DNA of 64,000 bases from Phenylobacterium aquaticum (GTDB lineage: Bacteria > Pseudomonadota > Alphaproteobacteria > Caulobacterales > Caulobacteraceae). The DNA is taken from NCBI RefSeq assembly GCF_022695515.1, contig NZ_JALDPT010000012.1, positions 1-64,000 of the forward strand, read 5' to 3'. Under the pieces are notes generated by a model. It saw only the letters and a list, made by a program, of their open reading frames with translations, made no database searches and was not told the origin of the DNA. Of this stretch, positions 9,441-17,313 are shown piece by piece. Both the position numbers and the translations under genes were made by a program. Every line of letters starts with the position of its first letter. Position 1 is the stretch's first letter.

Positions 9441-10439
9441 ATGACCACCTCGCGTGAGATCCGCCTGAAGAGCCGCCCGGTCGGCCTGCCGAAGGCCGAG
9501 AACTTCGAACTGGCCACCGTCGAACTGCCCGCCCCCGGCCCCGGCGAAGTCCAGGTCCGCAATCAGTGGATGACCGTCGATCCCTACATGCGCGGCCGCA
9601 TGAACGACGTGAAGAGCTACACCCCGCCCTTCCAGCTGGGCAAGGCGATGGAAGGCGGCGCGATTGGCGAGGTCATCGCCTCCAATGATCCGAGCCTCAA
9701 GGTCGGCGATCTCGTCCAGTCCGGCATGGGCTGGCGCGAGGCCTTCAACGCCCCGGCCTCGGGCGTGCAGAAGCTCGACACCCACGGCCTGCCGGCCCAG
9801 GCCTTCCTGGGCGTCGCCGGCATGCCGGGTCTGACCGCCTATGTCGGCCTTTTGAAGATCGCCTCGCTGAAGGCCGGCGACGTGGTGTTCGTGTCCGGCG
9901 GGGCCGGCGCGGTCGGCTCCATGGTCTGCCAGGTCGCCAAGTTGAAGGGCCACAAGGTCATCGCCTCGGCCGGCGGGGCCGAAAAGGTCGCCTTCCTCAA
10001 GGAGCTCGGGGTCGATGTCGCCATCGACTACAAGGCCGAGCCCGACCTGACCGCCGCCCTGCAGAAGGCCGCGCCCGAAGGCATCGACGTCTATTTCGAG
10101 AATGTCGGCGGCGAACATCTGGAAGCGGCGATCACCGTCGCCAATCCCTTCGCCCGCTTCGCCCTGTGCGGCATGATCTCGCAGTACAACGCCACCGAAC
10201 TGCCGACCGGCCCGCGCAACATCATCCAGGCGGTGGGCAAGAGCCTGCGGCTCGAAGGCTTCATCGTCTCCAACCACTGGGACATGATGCCCGCCTTCAC
10301 CAAGGACCTGGCCGAGTGGCATGCGGCCGGAAAGCTGAAGTGGCGCGACACCGTCAAGGAAGGCATCGAGGCCGCCCCCGAGGCCTTCCTCGGCCTGTTC
10401 TCGGGCCAGAACTTCGGCAAGATGCTGGTCAAGCTCTAG
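9441..10439 (+). CDS. NADP-dependent zinc-free medium-chain reductase (CurA/PTGR-like)
   Basis: The 332-residue protein belongs to the zinc-independent medium-chain reductases (curcumin reductase CurA, leukotriene B4 dehydrogenase, alkenal/one reductase), which reduce activated double bonds with NADPH. Diagnostic parts are TVDPYMRGRMND (about residue 46), GVAGMPGLTAYVGL (about 118) and the nucleotide loop VSGGAGAVGSMVCQVAKLKG. The zinc ligands of classical alcohol dehydrogenases are absent. AAGGGAGAG precedes the ATG. The physiological substrate is unknown; reactive carbonyl detoxification is plausible. Confidence 0.88.
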   Translation: MTTSREIRLKSRPVGLPKAENFELATVELPAPGPGEVQVRNQWMTVDPYMRGRMNDVKSYTPPFQLGKAMEGGAIGEVIASNDPSLKVGDLVQSGMGWREAFNAPASGVQKLDTHGLPAQAFLGVAGMPGLTAYVGLLKIASLKAGDVVFVSGGAGAVGSMVCQVAKLKGHKVIASAGGAEKVAFLKELGVDVAIDYKAEPDLTAALQKAAPEGIDVYFENVGGEHLEAAITVANPFARFALCGMISQYNATELPTGPRNIIQAVGKSLRLEGFIVSNHWDMMPAFTKDLAEWHAAGKLKWRDTVKEGIEAAPEAFLGLFSGQNFGKMLVKL

Positions 10440-10489
10440 GACCTCCGCCGGGTTCGCCTTTCGAGGAGAACTCGCCAATGCGCCGTTGG

Positions 10490-10533
10490 CCGGGGGAGCG
10501 CGAGGGTCTAAAAGCCCTTCGTCCCTCCCCCGG
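10490..10533 (+). terminator. Stem-loop after the CurA-like gene, possible terminator
   Basis: CCGGGGGAG (10490-10498) pairs with CTCCCCCGG (10525-10533), and an inner CGAGGG/CCCTTCG extends the stem around the loop TCTAAAAG. There is no T tract, so intrinsic termination is uncertain. It lies 50 bp past the CurA-like stop and just before the next gene. Confidence 0.45.
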
Positions 10534-10544
10534 AGCCGCGCCCT

Positions 10545-11450
10545 GTGTCCCGCCTGTTCAGCGCCTATGTGATTGTCGACTGGAGCGCCGCGGCCAAGCC
10601 GTCCACCGGCGCCGATTCCGTATGGATCGGCGTGCTGAAGCGCGATGTGCGGTTCCGCCTGGTGTTCGAGGCCTTCAATCCGCCCACCCGCGCCGAAGCC
10701 GAGAAGAAGCTCACGGCCCTCCTGGACGACTTCAAGAAGCGCTCCGAGCGCGCCCTGGTCGGCTTCGACTTCCCGCTGGGCTTCCCGCGCGGCTTCGCCA
10801 ACGCGCTGAGCCTGCCCGGCGACCAGCCCTGGCGCGCGGCCTGGGACCAGCTCGACAAGATGGTCAAGGACAAGGCCGACAACGCCAACAACCGCTTCGG
10901 CGTGGGCTCCGAGATCAACCGCCGCATGACCGGCGGGCCGTTCCCGTTCTGGGGCTGCCCGCCCAAGGACGCGCTCACCACCCTGCAGCCCAAGCGCACG
11001 CGCGAGCACGGTCCGGACGACCTGCCCGAGCTGCGCTACGCCGACCAGGCCGCCAAGGGCGCCTCGTCGATCTGGAAGCTCTATTACAACGGCTCAGTCG
11101 GTGGTCAGGCGATCCTGGGCATTCCGGCCGTCCGCCGGCTGAAGCTCGCCCGCGGCGAGGCCTTCAAGGCCTGGCCGTTCGAGCTGGGCTTCAAGACCCT
11201 GACCGAGGCCGATCTCGACGGCGTCGATGTGGTGGCGACCGAGGTCTATCCCTCGCTCTACAAGGCGCAAGCCGCGCCGGGCGAGGTCAAGGACCTGGCC
11301 CAGGTGCGGGTGACCGCCGAGCACTTCGCCCGCCTGGACGAGGCCGGCAAGCTGGGCGCCCTGTTCGCGGCGCCGAAGGGATTGACGCCGGAGGCCCAGG
11401 CCGCGGCGGAGACCGAGGAAGGCTGGATCCTGGGCGTCGAGCAGGCCTAG
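10545..11450 (+). CDS. Conserved hypothetical protein with N-terminal VDWS motif
   Basis: The 301-residue cytoplasmic protein starts at a GTG and opens MSRLFSAYVIVDWSAAAKP. The acidic strand VIVDWSA and the later GFDFPLGFPRGF resemble an RNase-H/actin-like fold with two Asp-containing strands, but I cannot name the family with certainty. Similar proteins are sometimes labelled cobalamin biosynthesis CbiG in databases; nothing here (no cobalt pathway genes, no CbiG motifs that I can see) supports that. A conserved TEVYPSLY stretch suggests a DUF429-like protein. Function unknown. Confidence 0.7.
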   Translation: MSRLFSAYVIVDWSAAAKPSTGADSVWIGVLKRDVRFRLVFEAFNPPTRAEAEKKLTALLDDFKKRSERALVGFDFPLGFPRGFANALSLPGDQPWRAAWDQLDKMVKDKADNANNRFGVGSEINRRMTGGPFPFWGCPPKDALTTLQPKRTREHGPDDLPELRYADQAAKGASSIWKLYYNGSVGGQAILGIPAVRRLKLARGEAFKAWPFELGFKTLTEADLDGVDVVATEVYPSLYKAQAAPGEVKDLAQVRVTAEHFARLDEAGKLGALFAAPKGLTPEAQAAAETEEGWILGVEQA

Positions 11451-11860
11451 AGACCCGTCGCGGGCTCCAGCCGATCGCGCGCGTCCGCGCCGCGGCGGCG
11501 TTCGTCCTGGGCCGGACGGCGAAGGTGATCGAGCCAGACCGGCAGATAGAGCGCATAGGCGCCGGCCAGATCAGCGACCATGTCCATGGCGTCGCAATCG
11601 CGCCCGACCATGCCCTGGACCAGTTCGCTGCCGACGCCGGCGAAGGCGACCAGGGTCGAGAGGTCCAGCCGCCGCCGGCCTGGAACCGCCACATAGAGGA
11701 GCGCGGTCCCGGCGTAGAAGGCCATGAAGTGCGCGGCCTTGTCCCAGGGGATCAGGTCGTGCTCCAGCTGCTGAAACGGGCCCAGCATGAACACCGCCAT
11801 GGCCAGGGACAGGCTGACGAGCAGGAGGCGCGCGACATCTCGGGTGCGAAGTCCGATCAT
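11447..11860 (-). CDS. VanZ-like family membrane protein
   Basis: The 137-residue protein has four predicted helices with the VanZ-like pattern: LIPWDKAAHFMAFYAGTALLY in the second part, and VQGMVGRDCDAMDMVADLAGAYA in the third and fourth helices, where the conserved acidic and His residues sit. VanZ-like proteins are small integral membrane proteins of largely unknown function, not necessarily involved in glycopeptide resistance. The C-terminal tail is Arg-rich and cytosolic. It is convergent with the VDWS protein, overlapping by 4 bp. Confidence 0.78.
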   Translation of the reverse strand: MIGLRTRDVARLLLVSLSLAMAVFMLGPFQQLEHDLIPWDKAAHFMAFYAGTALLYVAVPGRRRLDLSTLVAFAGVGSELVQGMVGRDCDAMDMVADLAGAYALYLPVWLDHLRRPAQDERRRGADARDRLEPATGL

Positions 11861-11907
11861 GACCGGACCTTACCGCGCCCGGTTGAACTCCGGGTTTATC
11901 AACAGGC

Positions 11908-13284
11908 TTAAGCGTTCATGACGCTTAGGTATTTGAACCGGCTGAGCAGCAGGACCGCCGACAGGAAACTGGCCGCGACCACCGCCCAGACCACGCCCAT
12001 CAGGCCGAGCCCCATGGGGATCGCCAGCCACCAGGCCAGGGGCGACATGACGAACACATAGCTGGCCAGGTGGGTGACGCTGGGCACCCAGACATCGCCG
12101 CGGGCCCTGAGCGCCTGGGCGCAGACCACCTGCAGGGCGTCGGGCACGAGCATCAGGGCTGAGAGCGCCACCGCCGGAACCGCGAGCGCCAGGGTGGCGG
12201 CGTCGCCGGTATAGCCCCGCGCCATCAGGCCGGCGCCCAGCCAGACGATCAGGCTGACCCCCAGGCCGAAGACGGCGGTGACCCCGAAGGCGACCAGGGC
12301 GGCGCGATCCACCCCCTTCATGTCCCGCGCGCCATAGGCGCGGCCGACCAGCACGGCGGCGGCGGTGGACAGACCCAGGGGGACCATGAAGACGATGGCC
12401 GCCACGTTCAGGGTGATCGCCCAGGCGGCCACCGCCAGGCCGCCGATCCAGCCGGCGATGACGTTCATGCTGGCGAAGGACGCGACCTCGAAGAAGTTCG
12501 AGGCGCCCGCGCCAAAGCCGATGCGGCGCTGCTCGGCCTCGGCCGCGCGATCCGGCTCGGGCTTGGCGAAGACGCCCAGTTCGCGGGCCTCGGGCATGCG
12601 GGCGATGTAGATCAAGAGCGCCGCCGCCAGGAAGGTCCGCGCGCAGGTGGTCGCCCAGGCCCCGCCCACCGCGCCGAGCGCCGGCAGGCCGAAGGTTCCA
12701 GGCACCAGCAGCAGGTCCACCGCCAGGTTCACCCCATTGGCGACCCACATCATGGCCGCCGCCGCCTTGGGCCGCGACAGCCCCTCCAGCCAGAAGCTCG
12801 CCGCCACGCTCACCGCATAGCCCGGAAGGGAGAAGGCAAAGACGATCAGCGGCCGCGAGGCGCCGTCGGCCAGGCCCTGGCCCAGGCCCAGATGGTGCAG
12901 CAGGATCGGTCCGAACAGGATGGTGATCCCCGTCGAAACCGCGCCGATCCACAGGCTGTAGGCCAGGCCGCGCCGCAGCACCGCGCCGGCCAGCTCGCGA
13001 CGCCCCTGGCCGATCACCCGCGCCGTCATCACCTGCACCCCGGCCAGCAGCCCCACCGACATGGTCACCACCACGCTGGTCGGCGCCCAGGCGAGCGCAT
13101 GGAAGCCCAGCTCACGCGCGGAATAGCGGCCGACCACCAGGGCGTCCGACAGGCCCATGGCCATGATGCCCAGGCGCGCGAGCACGACCGGCCAGGCCAG
13201 CTTCCAGAGCTCGACCAGGTCGGTGCGGACAGAAACGAGGCGTCCTCCCGCCTGGGAGGGCGCTGGGACCTCCGAGGGGGTCAT
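11908..13284 (-). CDS. MATE family multidrug/toxin efflux transporter
   Basis: The 458-residue protein has 12 hydrophobic helices in two homologous halves, as in NorM-type MATE exporters that extrude cationic drugs or metabolites using Na+ or H+. The N-half reads LWKLAWPVVLARLGIMAMG and then ALVVGRYSARELG. A matching SFASMNVIAGWIGG and VLVGRAYGARD mark the second half. It is transcribed alone; the 386-bp region upstream is repeat-bearing and non-coding. Confidence 0.9.
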   Translation of the reverse strand: MTPSEVPAPSQAGGRLVSVRTDLVELWKLAWPVVLARLGIMAMGLSDALVVGRYSARELGFHALAWAPTSVVVTMSVGLLAGVQVMTARVIGQGRRELAGAVLRRGLAYSLWIGAVSTGITILFGPILLHHLGLGQGLADGASRPLIVFAFSLPGYAVSVAASFWLEGLSRPKAAAAMMWVANGVNLAVDLLLVPGTFGLPALGAVGGAWATTCARTFLAAALLIYIARMPEARELGVFAKPEPDRAAEAEQRRIGFGAGASNFFEVASFASMNVIAGWIGGLAVAAWAITLNVAAIVFMVPLGLSTAAAVLVGRAYGARDMKGVDRAALVAFGVTAVFGLGVSLIVWLGAGLMARGYTGDAATLALAVPAVALSALMLVPDALQVVCAQALRARGDVWVPSVTHLASYVFVMSPLAWWLAIPMGLGLMGVVWAVVAASFLSAVLLLSRFKYLSVMNA

Positions 13285-13670
13285 GGGATCACCGGGTTTT
13301 CAAAGAAGGCGCGGAAACTGGCGCCTGCGGACCGCTGCCGCAAGGGGAGTTTCGCCGCAGTGGGTGGAAGGGGCACTCTATTCCTCTCCCCGCTTGCGGG
13401 GAGAGGTTAGGTGAGGGGCCTCGCCGCCACAGGCGGCGAGGATGGCGTCGCAGATCCACGAGAGCCCCTCGTAGACCCCCTGATTACCGATCAGAATTGT
13501 AGGTCTGATCCGCTCGCCGGTCGCGGGCCCTGTCCCTGAAGCGACTGCGCGGCATTGAGGCCCTCCCCTCACCCCACCCTCTCCCCGCAGGCGGGGCGAG
13601 GGCTAAGATGCGCTATCAGTTCACTATATGTTCTTCTACCCTGAACCGGCAAGCGGGGTAAGCTCCCCAC
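13285..13670. other. Non-coding gap with several C/G-rich palindromes
   Basis: No credible gene is seen. Three palindromes are visible: CCTCTCCCCGC-tt-GCGGGGAGAGG at 13383-13406, a GCCGCC-type hairpin at 13419-13441, and CCTCTCCCCGC-ag-GCGGGGCGAGG at 13578-13601. The first and third share the same left arm and resemble the element at 8363. The stretch separates the divergently transcribed MATE and cyclophilin genes, so both promoters must lie here. GGGGTAAG before 13671 can serve as the cyclophilin ribosome site. Confidence 0.6.
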
Positions 13671-14366
13671 ATGTCCATTCTCCCCATGAAGCGCCGCATT
13701 TTTCTTGCCGGCGCGCTGGCGCTCGCAGGCCTTCCGGCGTTCGCCCAGACGGCTGCGCCGACCGATCCGGCCGCACCGCCCGCTGCGGCCCCCGCCCCGG
13801 CGCCATCCGTCGCGCCAGCCCCCGCGCCGAAGCCCAAGGGCATGGTCCGGGTCAGCCTCACCACCTCTTATGGGGTGATCGTCCTGGAGCTCAACAAGGC
13901 CAAGGCGCCGATCACCACCGCCAACTTCCTGCGCTATGTCGAGGAAGGCCGGATGGACCACGCCAGCTTCTACCGGGCCAACCATCCCCCCGGCGTCACC
14001 GATTTCGGCCTGTTGCAGGGCGGGTTGCAGAACGATCCCAAGTGGCTGCTCAAGCCGATCGCCCACGAGAGCACGCTGAAGACCGGCCTCTCGCACACCG
14101 ACGGGGCGATCTCCATGGGCCGACGCGCCCAGGGGACGGCGACCTCGGACTTCTTCATCTGCGTGGGCGACCAGAAGTACCTGGACGCCGATCCCAAGGC
14201 CAAGGGCGACAACGCCGGCTACGCCGTGTTCGGCTATGTGGTCGAGGGCATGGACGTCGTGAAGAAGATGCTGGCCCTGCCCACCTCCCCCACCGCAGGC
14301 GTGGGCGTCATGAAGGGCTCGATGCTGATGCGCTCCGTGCCGATGAAGGCCCGCAAGCTGGGCTGA
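13671..14366 (+). CDS. Cyclophilin-type peptidyl-prolyl cis-trans isomerase, exported
   Basis: The 231-residue protein has a signal peptide (MKRRIFLAGALALAGLPAFAQ, with a second possible start at 13686), then a Pro/Ala-rich linker of about 35 residues, then a cyclophilin domain. Domain features are TTSYGVIVLELNKAKAPITT, NFLRYVEEGRMDHASFYR and SHTDGAISMGRRAQGTATSD, ending FGYVVEGMDVVKKM. It should catalyse prolyl isomerisation in the periplasm. Some active-site residues differ from eukaryotic cyclophilins, as is usual in bacterial periplasmic forms. Confidence 0.88.
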   Translation: MSILPMKRRIFLAGALALAGLPAFAQTAAPTDPAAPPAAAPAPAPSVAPAPAPKPKGMVRVSLTTSYGVIVLELNKAKAPITTANFLRYVEEGRMDHASFYRANHPPGVTDFGLLQGGLQNDPKWLLKPIAHESTLKTGLSHTDGAISMGRRAQGTATSDFFICVGDQKYLDADPKAKGDNAGYAVFGYVVEGMDVVKKMLALPTSPTAGVGVMKGSMLMRSVPMKARKLG

Positions 14367-14468
14367 GGGTCTAATTTGCGCCGGGGCTGTCGGCAGCGCG
14401 TCTCCCGGGCCGTCGTTCCGTTACAGCCCGGGCGGCGCCGCCCGGGACGCGCGCCCGGAGACCTGCCC

Positions 14469-14843
14469 ATGCTCTACGCCATCCTCTGCTACAATGACGA
14501 AGCCACCGTCGGCGCCTGGTCCAAGGCCGAGGAGGACAAGGTGATGGCCGACCTCTGGGCGGTCCAGGAGCCCTATGTCCAGGCCGGCCGCATGGGCCCC
14601 GTCGCACGCCTCCTGCCCACCACGGCCGCCACCACCCTGCGCAAGAACGGGGACGAACCCCTGGTGATCGACGGGCCCTTCGCCGAGACCAAGGAGCAGT
14701 TGCTGGGCTTCTATGTGGTCGACTGCGACGATCTCGACGGCGCCCTGACCCTGGCCCGCGATCTCGCCAAGGCCAATCCCGGCCTGGGCTCCTATGAGAT
14801 CCGCCCAGTCCTCACCCACCGGGCCGGAACCCTGCCGGCATGA
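14469..14843 (+). CDS. YCII-related (DGPF domain) protein, partner of the ECF sigma factor
   Basis: The 124-residue protein has the YCII/DGPF fold: it starts MLYAILCYNDEATVGAWSKA and contains VIDGPFAETKEQLLGFYVVD, with the diagnostic DGPF tetrapeptide near residue 72. The ATG at 14469 is chosen because conservation starts there. Its stop overlaps the start of the sigma-factor gene in ATGA. This arrangement is the known signature of ECF42 sigma factors, whose operons and targets encode DGPF proteins. The biochemical role of the DGPF protein is not established. Confidence 0.88.
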   Translation: MLYAILCYNDEATVGAWSKAEEDKVMADLWAVQEPYVQAGRMGPVARLLPTTAATTLRKNGDEPLVIDGPFAETKEQLLGFYVVDCDDLDGALTLARDLAKANPGLGSYEIRPVLTHRAGTLPA

Positions 14844-16084
14844 GCGACCTGGCCTGGATCGACGCGGCCCTGACCGCCGCCCGTCCCCAGGCGATCGGCG
14901 CCCTGCTGCGCTATTTCCGCGACCTCGACACGGCCGAGGAGGCCTTTCAGGAGGCCTGCCTGCGGGCCCTGCGCAACTGGCCGGACAAGGGCCCGCCCCG
15001 CGATCCCGCCGCCTGGCTCATCCTGGTCGGCCGCAACGCCGGGGTCGACACGGTGCGCAAGCTGTCGCGCCAGGAGGCCCTGCCGGACGAGGCGGCGATC
15101 TCCGACCTGGAGGACGCCGAGGCCGATCTCGTTGAGCGGTTGGACGGGGCGGATTATCGCGACGATATCCTGCGGCTGCTGTTCGTCTGCTGCCATCCGG
15201 ACCTGCCGGCGACCCAGCAGATCGCGCTCGCCCTGCGCATCGTCTCGGGCCTGTCGGTCCGCCAGATCGCCCGCGCCTTCCTGGTCGGCGAGAGCGCCAT
15301 GGAGCAGCGGATCACCCGCGCCAAGGGCAAGATCGCCAAGGCGGGCGTCCCCTTCGAAGCCCCGGGGCCGGTCGAGCGGGCCGAGCGCCTCGCGGCCGTC
15401 GCGGCCATGATCTATCTGGTGTTCAACGAGGGCTATTCCGCCGGCCCCGCCGTCGACGACGCCCGCGCCGGCCTGGCCGAGGAGGCCATCCGCCTGGTCC
15501 GGCTGCTGCTGCGGCTGTTCCCCACCGAGCCGGAGATCATGGGCCTGGCCGCCCTCCTCCTGCTGCAGCACGCCCGCGCGGCCGCCCGCTTCGACGCTGA
15601 GGGCGAGGTGGTGCTGCTGGACGATCAGGATCGCGCCCTGTGGAACCGCGGGATGATCGCCGAGGGCCTGGCCCTGATCGACAAGGCCATGCGCCACCGG
15701 CGGCCCGGCCCCTATCAGGTCCAGGCCGCGATCGCCGCCCTGCATGCCCGGGCCGCGACGCCGGCCGACACCGACTGGGCCCAGATCGACCAGCTCTATG
15801 CGGCCCTGGAGCGGCTGCAGCCCTCGCCGGTGATCACCCTCAACCGCGCCGTGGCGGTGTCCAAGGTCGCGGGGCCGGAAGCCGCCCTGGCGCTGATCGC
15901 CCCCCTGGCCGGGCGCCTCGACGGCTATTTTCACTTCCACGGCCTGAAAGGCGCCCTGCTGACCCAGCTCGGCCGGACCGAGGAGGCCCGCGCCGCCTTT
16001 GGCCAGGCGATCGGCCTGGCCAACACCCCGGCCGAGGCCGCCCACATCCGCGCACGATTGGACGGTCTTGTTCAGTCGTCCTGA
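14840..16084 (+). CDS. ECF42-type RNA polymerase sigma factor with C-terminal helical extension
   Basis: The 414-residue protein is more than twice the size of a standard ECF sigma factor. Residues 1 to about 170 hold regions 2 and 4 (FQEACLRALRNWPD, VGRNAGVDTVRKL, then GLSVRQIARAFLVGESAMEQR). The remainder is a TPR-like extension beginning MIYLVFNEGYSAG, typical of the ECF42 group. In this group the extension, rather than an anti-sigma factor, is required for activity. No anti-sigma gene is present. It overlaps the DGPF gene by 4 bp, so the two are co-expressed. Confidence 0.9.
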   Translation: MSDLAWIDAALTAARPQAIGALLRYFRDLDTAEEAFQEACLRALRNWPDKGPPRDPAAWLILVGRNAGVDTVRKLSRQEALPDEAAISDLEDAEADLVERLDGADYRDDILRLLFVCCHPDLPATQQIALALRIVSGLSVRQIARAFLVGESAMEQRITRAKGKIAKAGVPFEAPGPVERAERLAAVAAMIYLVFNEGYSAGPAVDDARAGLAEEAIRLVRLLLRLFPTEPEIMGLAALLLLQHARAAARFDAEGEVVLLDDQDRALWNRGMIAEGLALIDKAMRHRRPGPYQVQAAIAALHARAATPADTDWAQIDQLYAALERLQPSPVITLNRAVAVSKVAGPEAALALIAPLAGRLDGYFHFHGLKGALLTQLGRTEEARAAFGQAIGLANTPAEAAHIRARLDGLVQSS

Positions 16085-16183
16085 ACGCCGACCTGGACGC
16101 GCGCGAATTTCCAGGGCTGGGCTGTCGGGCCGGTGCCCCGCGCCGCGTCCTTGGACCACAGTCACAGTATCGGGAGCCCCGAC

Positions 16184-16711
16184 ATGTTGAAACTCATCCT
16201 CCTGGCGGCGATCGTCGGGATCGCAGCCCTGCTGGCCTTTGCGGCCACGCGCCCCAATAGCTTCAAGTACCAGCGCAGCATCGTGATCCATGCGCCGCCG
16301 GAGAAGGTCTTCGCCAAGATCGACAACTTCCACGCCTGGGCCGACTGGTCGCCCTACGAGAAGCTCGATCCCGGCATGGCGCGCACCTATTCAGGCCCCG
16401 AGAGCGGCGTGGGCGCCGCCTATGGCTGGGAGAGCAAGGGCAAGGCCGGGGTCGGCAGCATGGACATCACCGCCGTGAAACCGGCCTCCCGAATCGTGAT
16501 CCGCCTGGTCTTCACCAAGCCCTTCGCCGCCCACAACACCGCGACCTTCGAGCTGACCCCCGAGGCGGACGGCACGCGGGTCACCTGGGCCATGGAGGGC
16601 GCGAACCCGTTCATGGCCAAGCTAATGGGCCTGGTATTCAACATGGACAAGATGGTCGGCGCCGACTTCGAGACCGGTCTGGCCAGCCTCAAGGCCCTGT
16701 GCGAGGCCTGA
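16184..16711 (+). CDS. Membrane-anchored SRPBCC / polyketide cyclase-like protein
   Basis: The 175-residue protein starts with one hydrophobic helix (LILLAAIVGIAALLAFAA), followed by a START/SRPBCC ligand-binding domain: FKYQRSIVIHAPPEKVFAKI, NFHAWADWSPYEKLDPGM and the C-terminal helix MDKMVGADFETGLASLKAL. This layout is common for lipid- or hydrophobe-binding proteins of unknown ligand. ATG 16184 follows CGGGAGC. It lies 100 bp downstream of the ECF42 sigma gene, which often controls SRPBCC genes in other genomes; co-regulation is an inference. Confidence 0.82.
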   Translation: MLKLILLAAIVGIAALLAFAATRPNSFKYQRSIVIHAPPEKVFAKIDNFHAWADWSPYEKLDPGMARTYSGPESGVGAAYGWESKGKAGVGSMDITAVKPASRIVIRLVFTKPFAAHNTATFELTPEADGTRVTWAMEGANPFMAKLMGLVFNMDKMVGADFETGLASLKALCEA

Positions 16712-16715
16712 GGGA

Positions 16716-17216
16716 TCAGGCGCCGGGCAGCCGGTATTTCGAGGCCATCACGCAGCTCGGCACGCCATGTTGCACGCTGACCGTGGCCGGCACGCCGACG
16801 CCGGGCGCGAAATAGAAGCTGCCCTTACTGGTCTTGATCTCCAGGACCGCGGGGCCGGTGAACTGACAGACGTCGCGTTCGCCCAGCTTGTCGGCCCCGT
16901 GCATGCCCGCGACGCCGCATTCCACATGGCCGAACCGGCGGCCGAAATCGATCATGTCGAAGCTGAAGACCTGCTTCGCGCGCAGGGGCTGGGCGGCGTA
17001 CTGGGCGGCCGTCCAGCTGGGACAGGGCGCGCCGTCGACGGTCAGGTCCTGGGTGAAGACCTTGTTTTCCTCGCGCGCCACGGCGTTGCGCTCCAGGGCG
17101 GCCTTGCCGAGCACATAGGTCACCGGCGCGCCGATCGCCGCGGCCACCGCCAGCGCGATCCAGACGATACTGGCCGGACGCGCGGCGCCGCCAAAGTCGG
17201 GACTTCTCTTGACCAC
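16716..17216 (-). CDS. Single-pass membrane protein of unknown function
   Basis: The 166-residue protein has a short cytosolic N-terminus, one transmembrane helix (IVWIALAVAAAIGAPVTYVL) and a periplasmic domain of about 125 residues with four Cys (GAPCPSW, HVECGV, DVCQFTG, VPSCVM), which could form two disulphides. No family is recognised. It is convergent with the SRPBCC gene, with 4 bp between stops. Confidence 0.65.
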   Translation of the reverse strand: MVKRSPDFGGAARPASIVWIALAVAAAIGAPVTYVLGKAALERNAVAREENKVFTQDLTVDGAPCPSWTAAQYAAQPLRAKQVFSFDMIDFGRRFGHVECGVAGMHGADKLGERDVCQFTGPAVLEIKTSKGSFYFAPGVGVPATVSVQHGVPSCVMASKYRLPGA

Positions 17217-17313
17217 CTGAAACTCCGTCGCTCGAACCCGACCCGTCCGGCGACGAGCAAGACCATGTTAGACACGGCCCCGCCGATAAATCTACATCTG
17301 TAATTTATCCGAA

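Noticed and set aside
9387..11009. A 540-codon open frame on the minus strand across the CurA-like and VDWS genes
   Set aside because: It is antisense to two well-supported genes, is Gly/Arg/Gln-rich low complexity typical of high-GC shadow frames, and has no recognisable domain.
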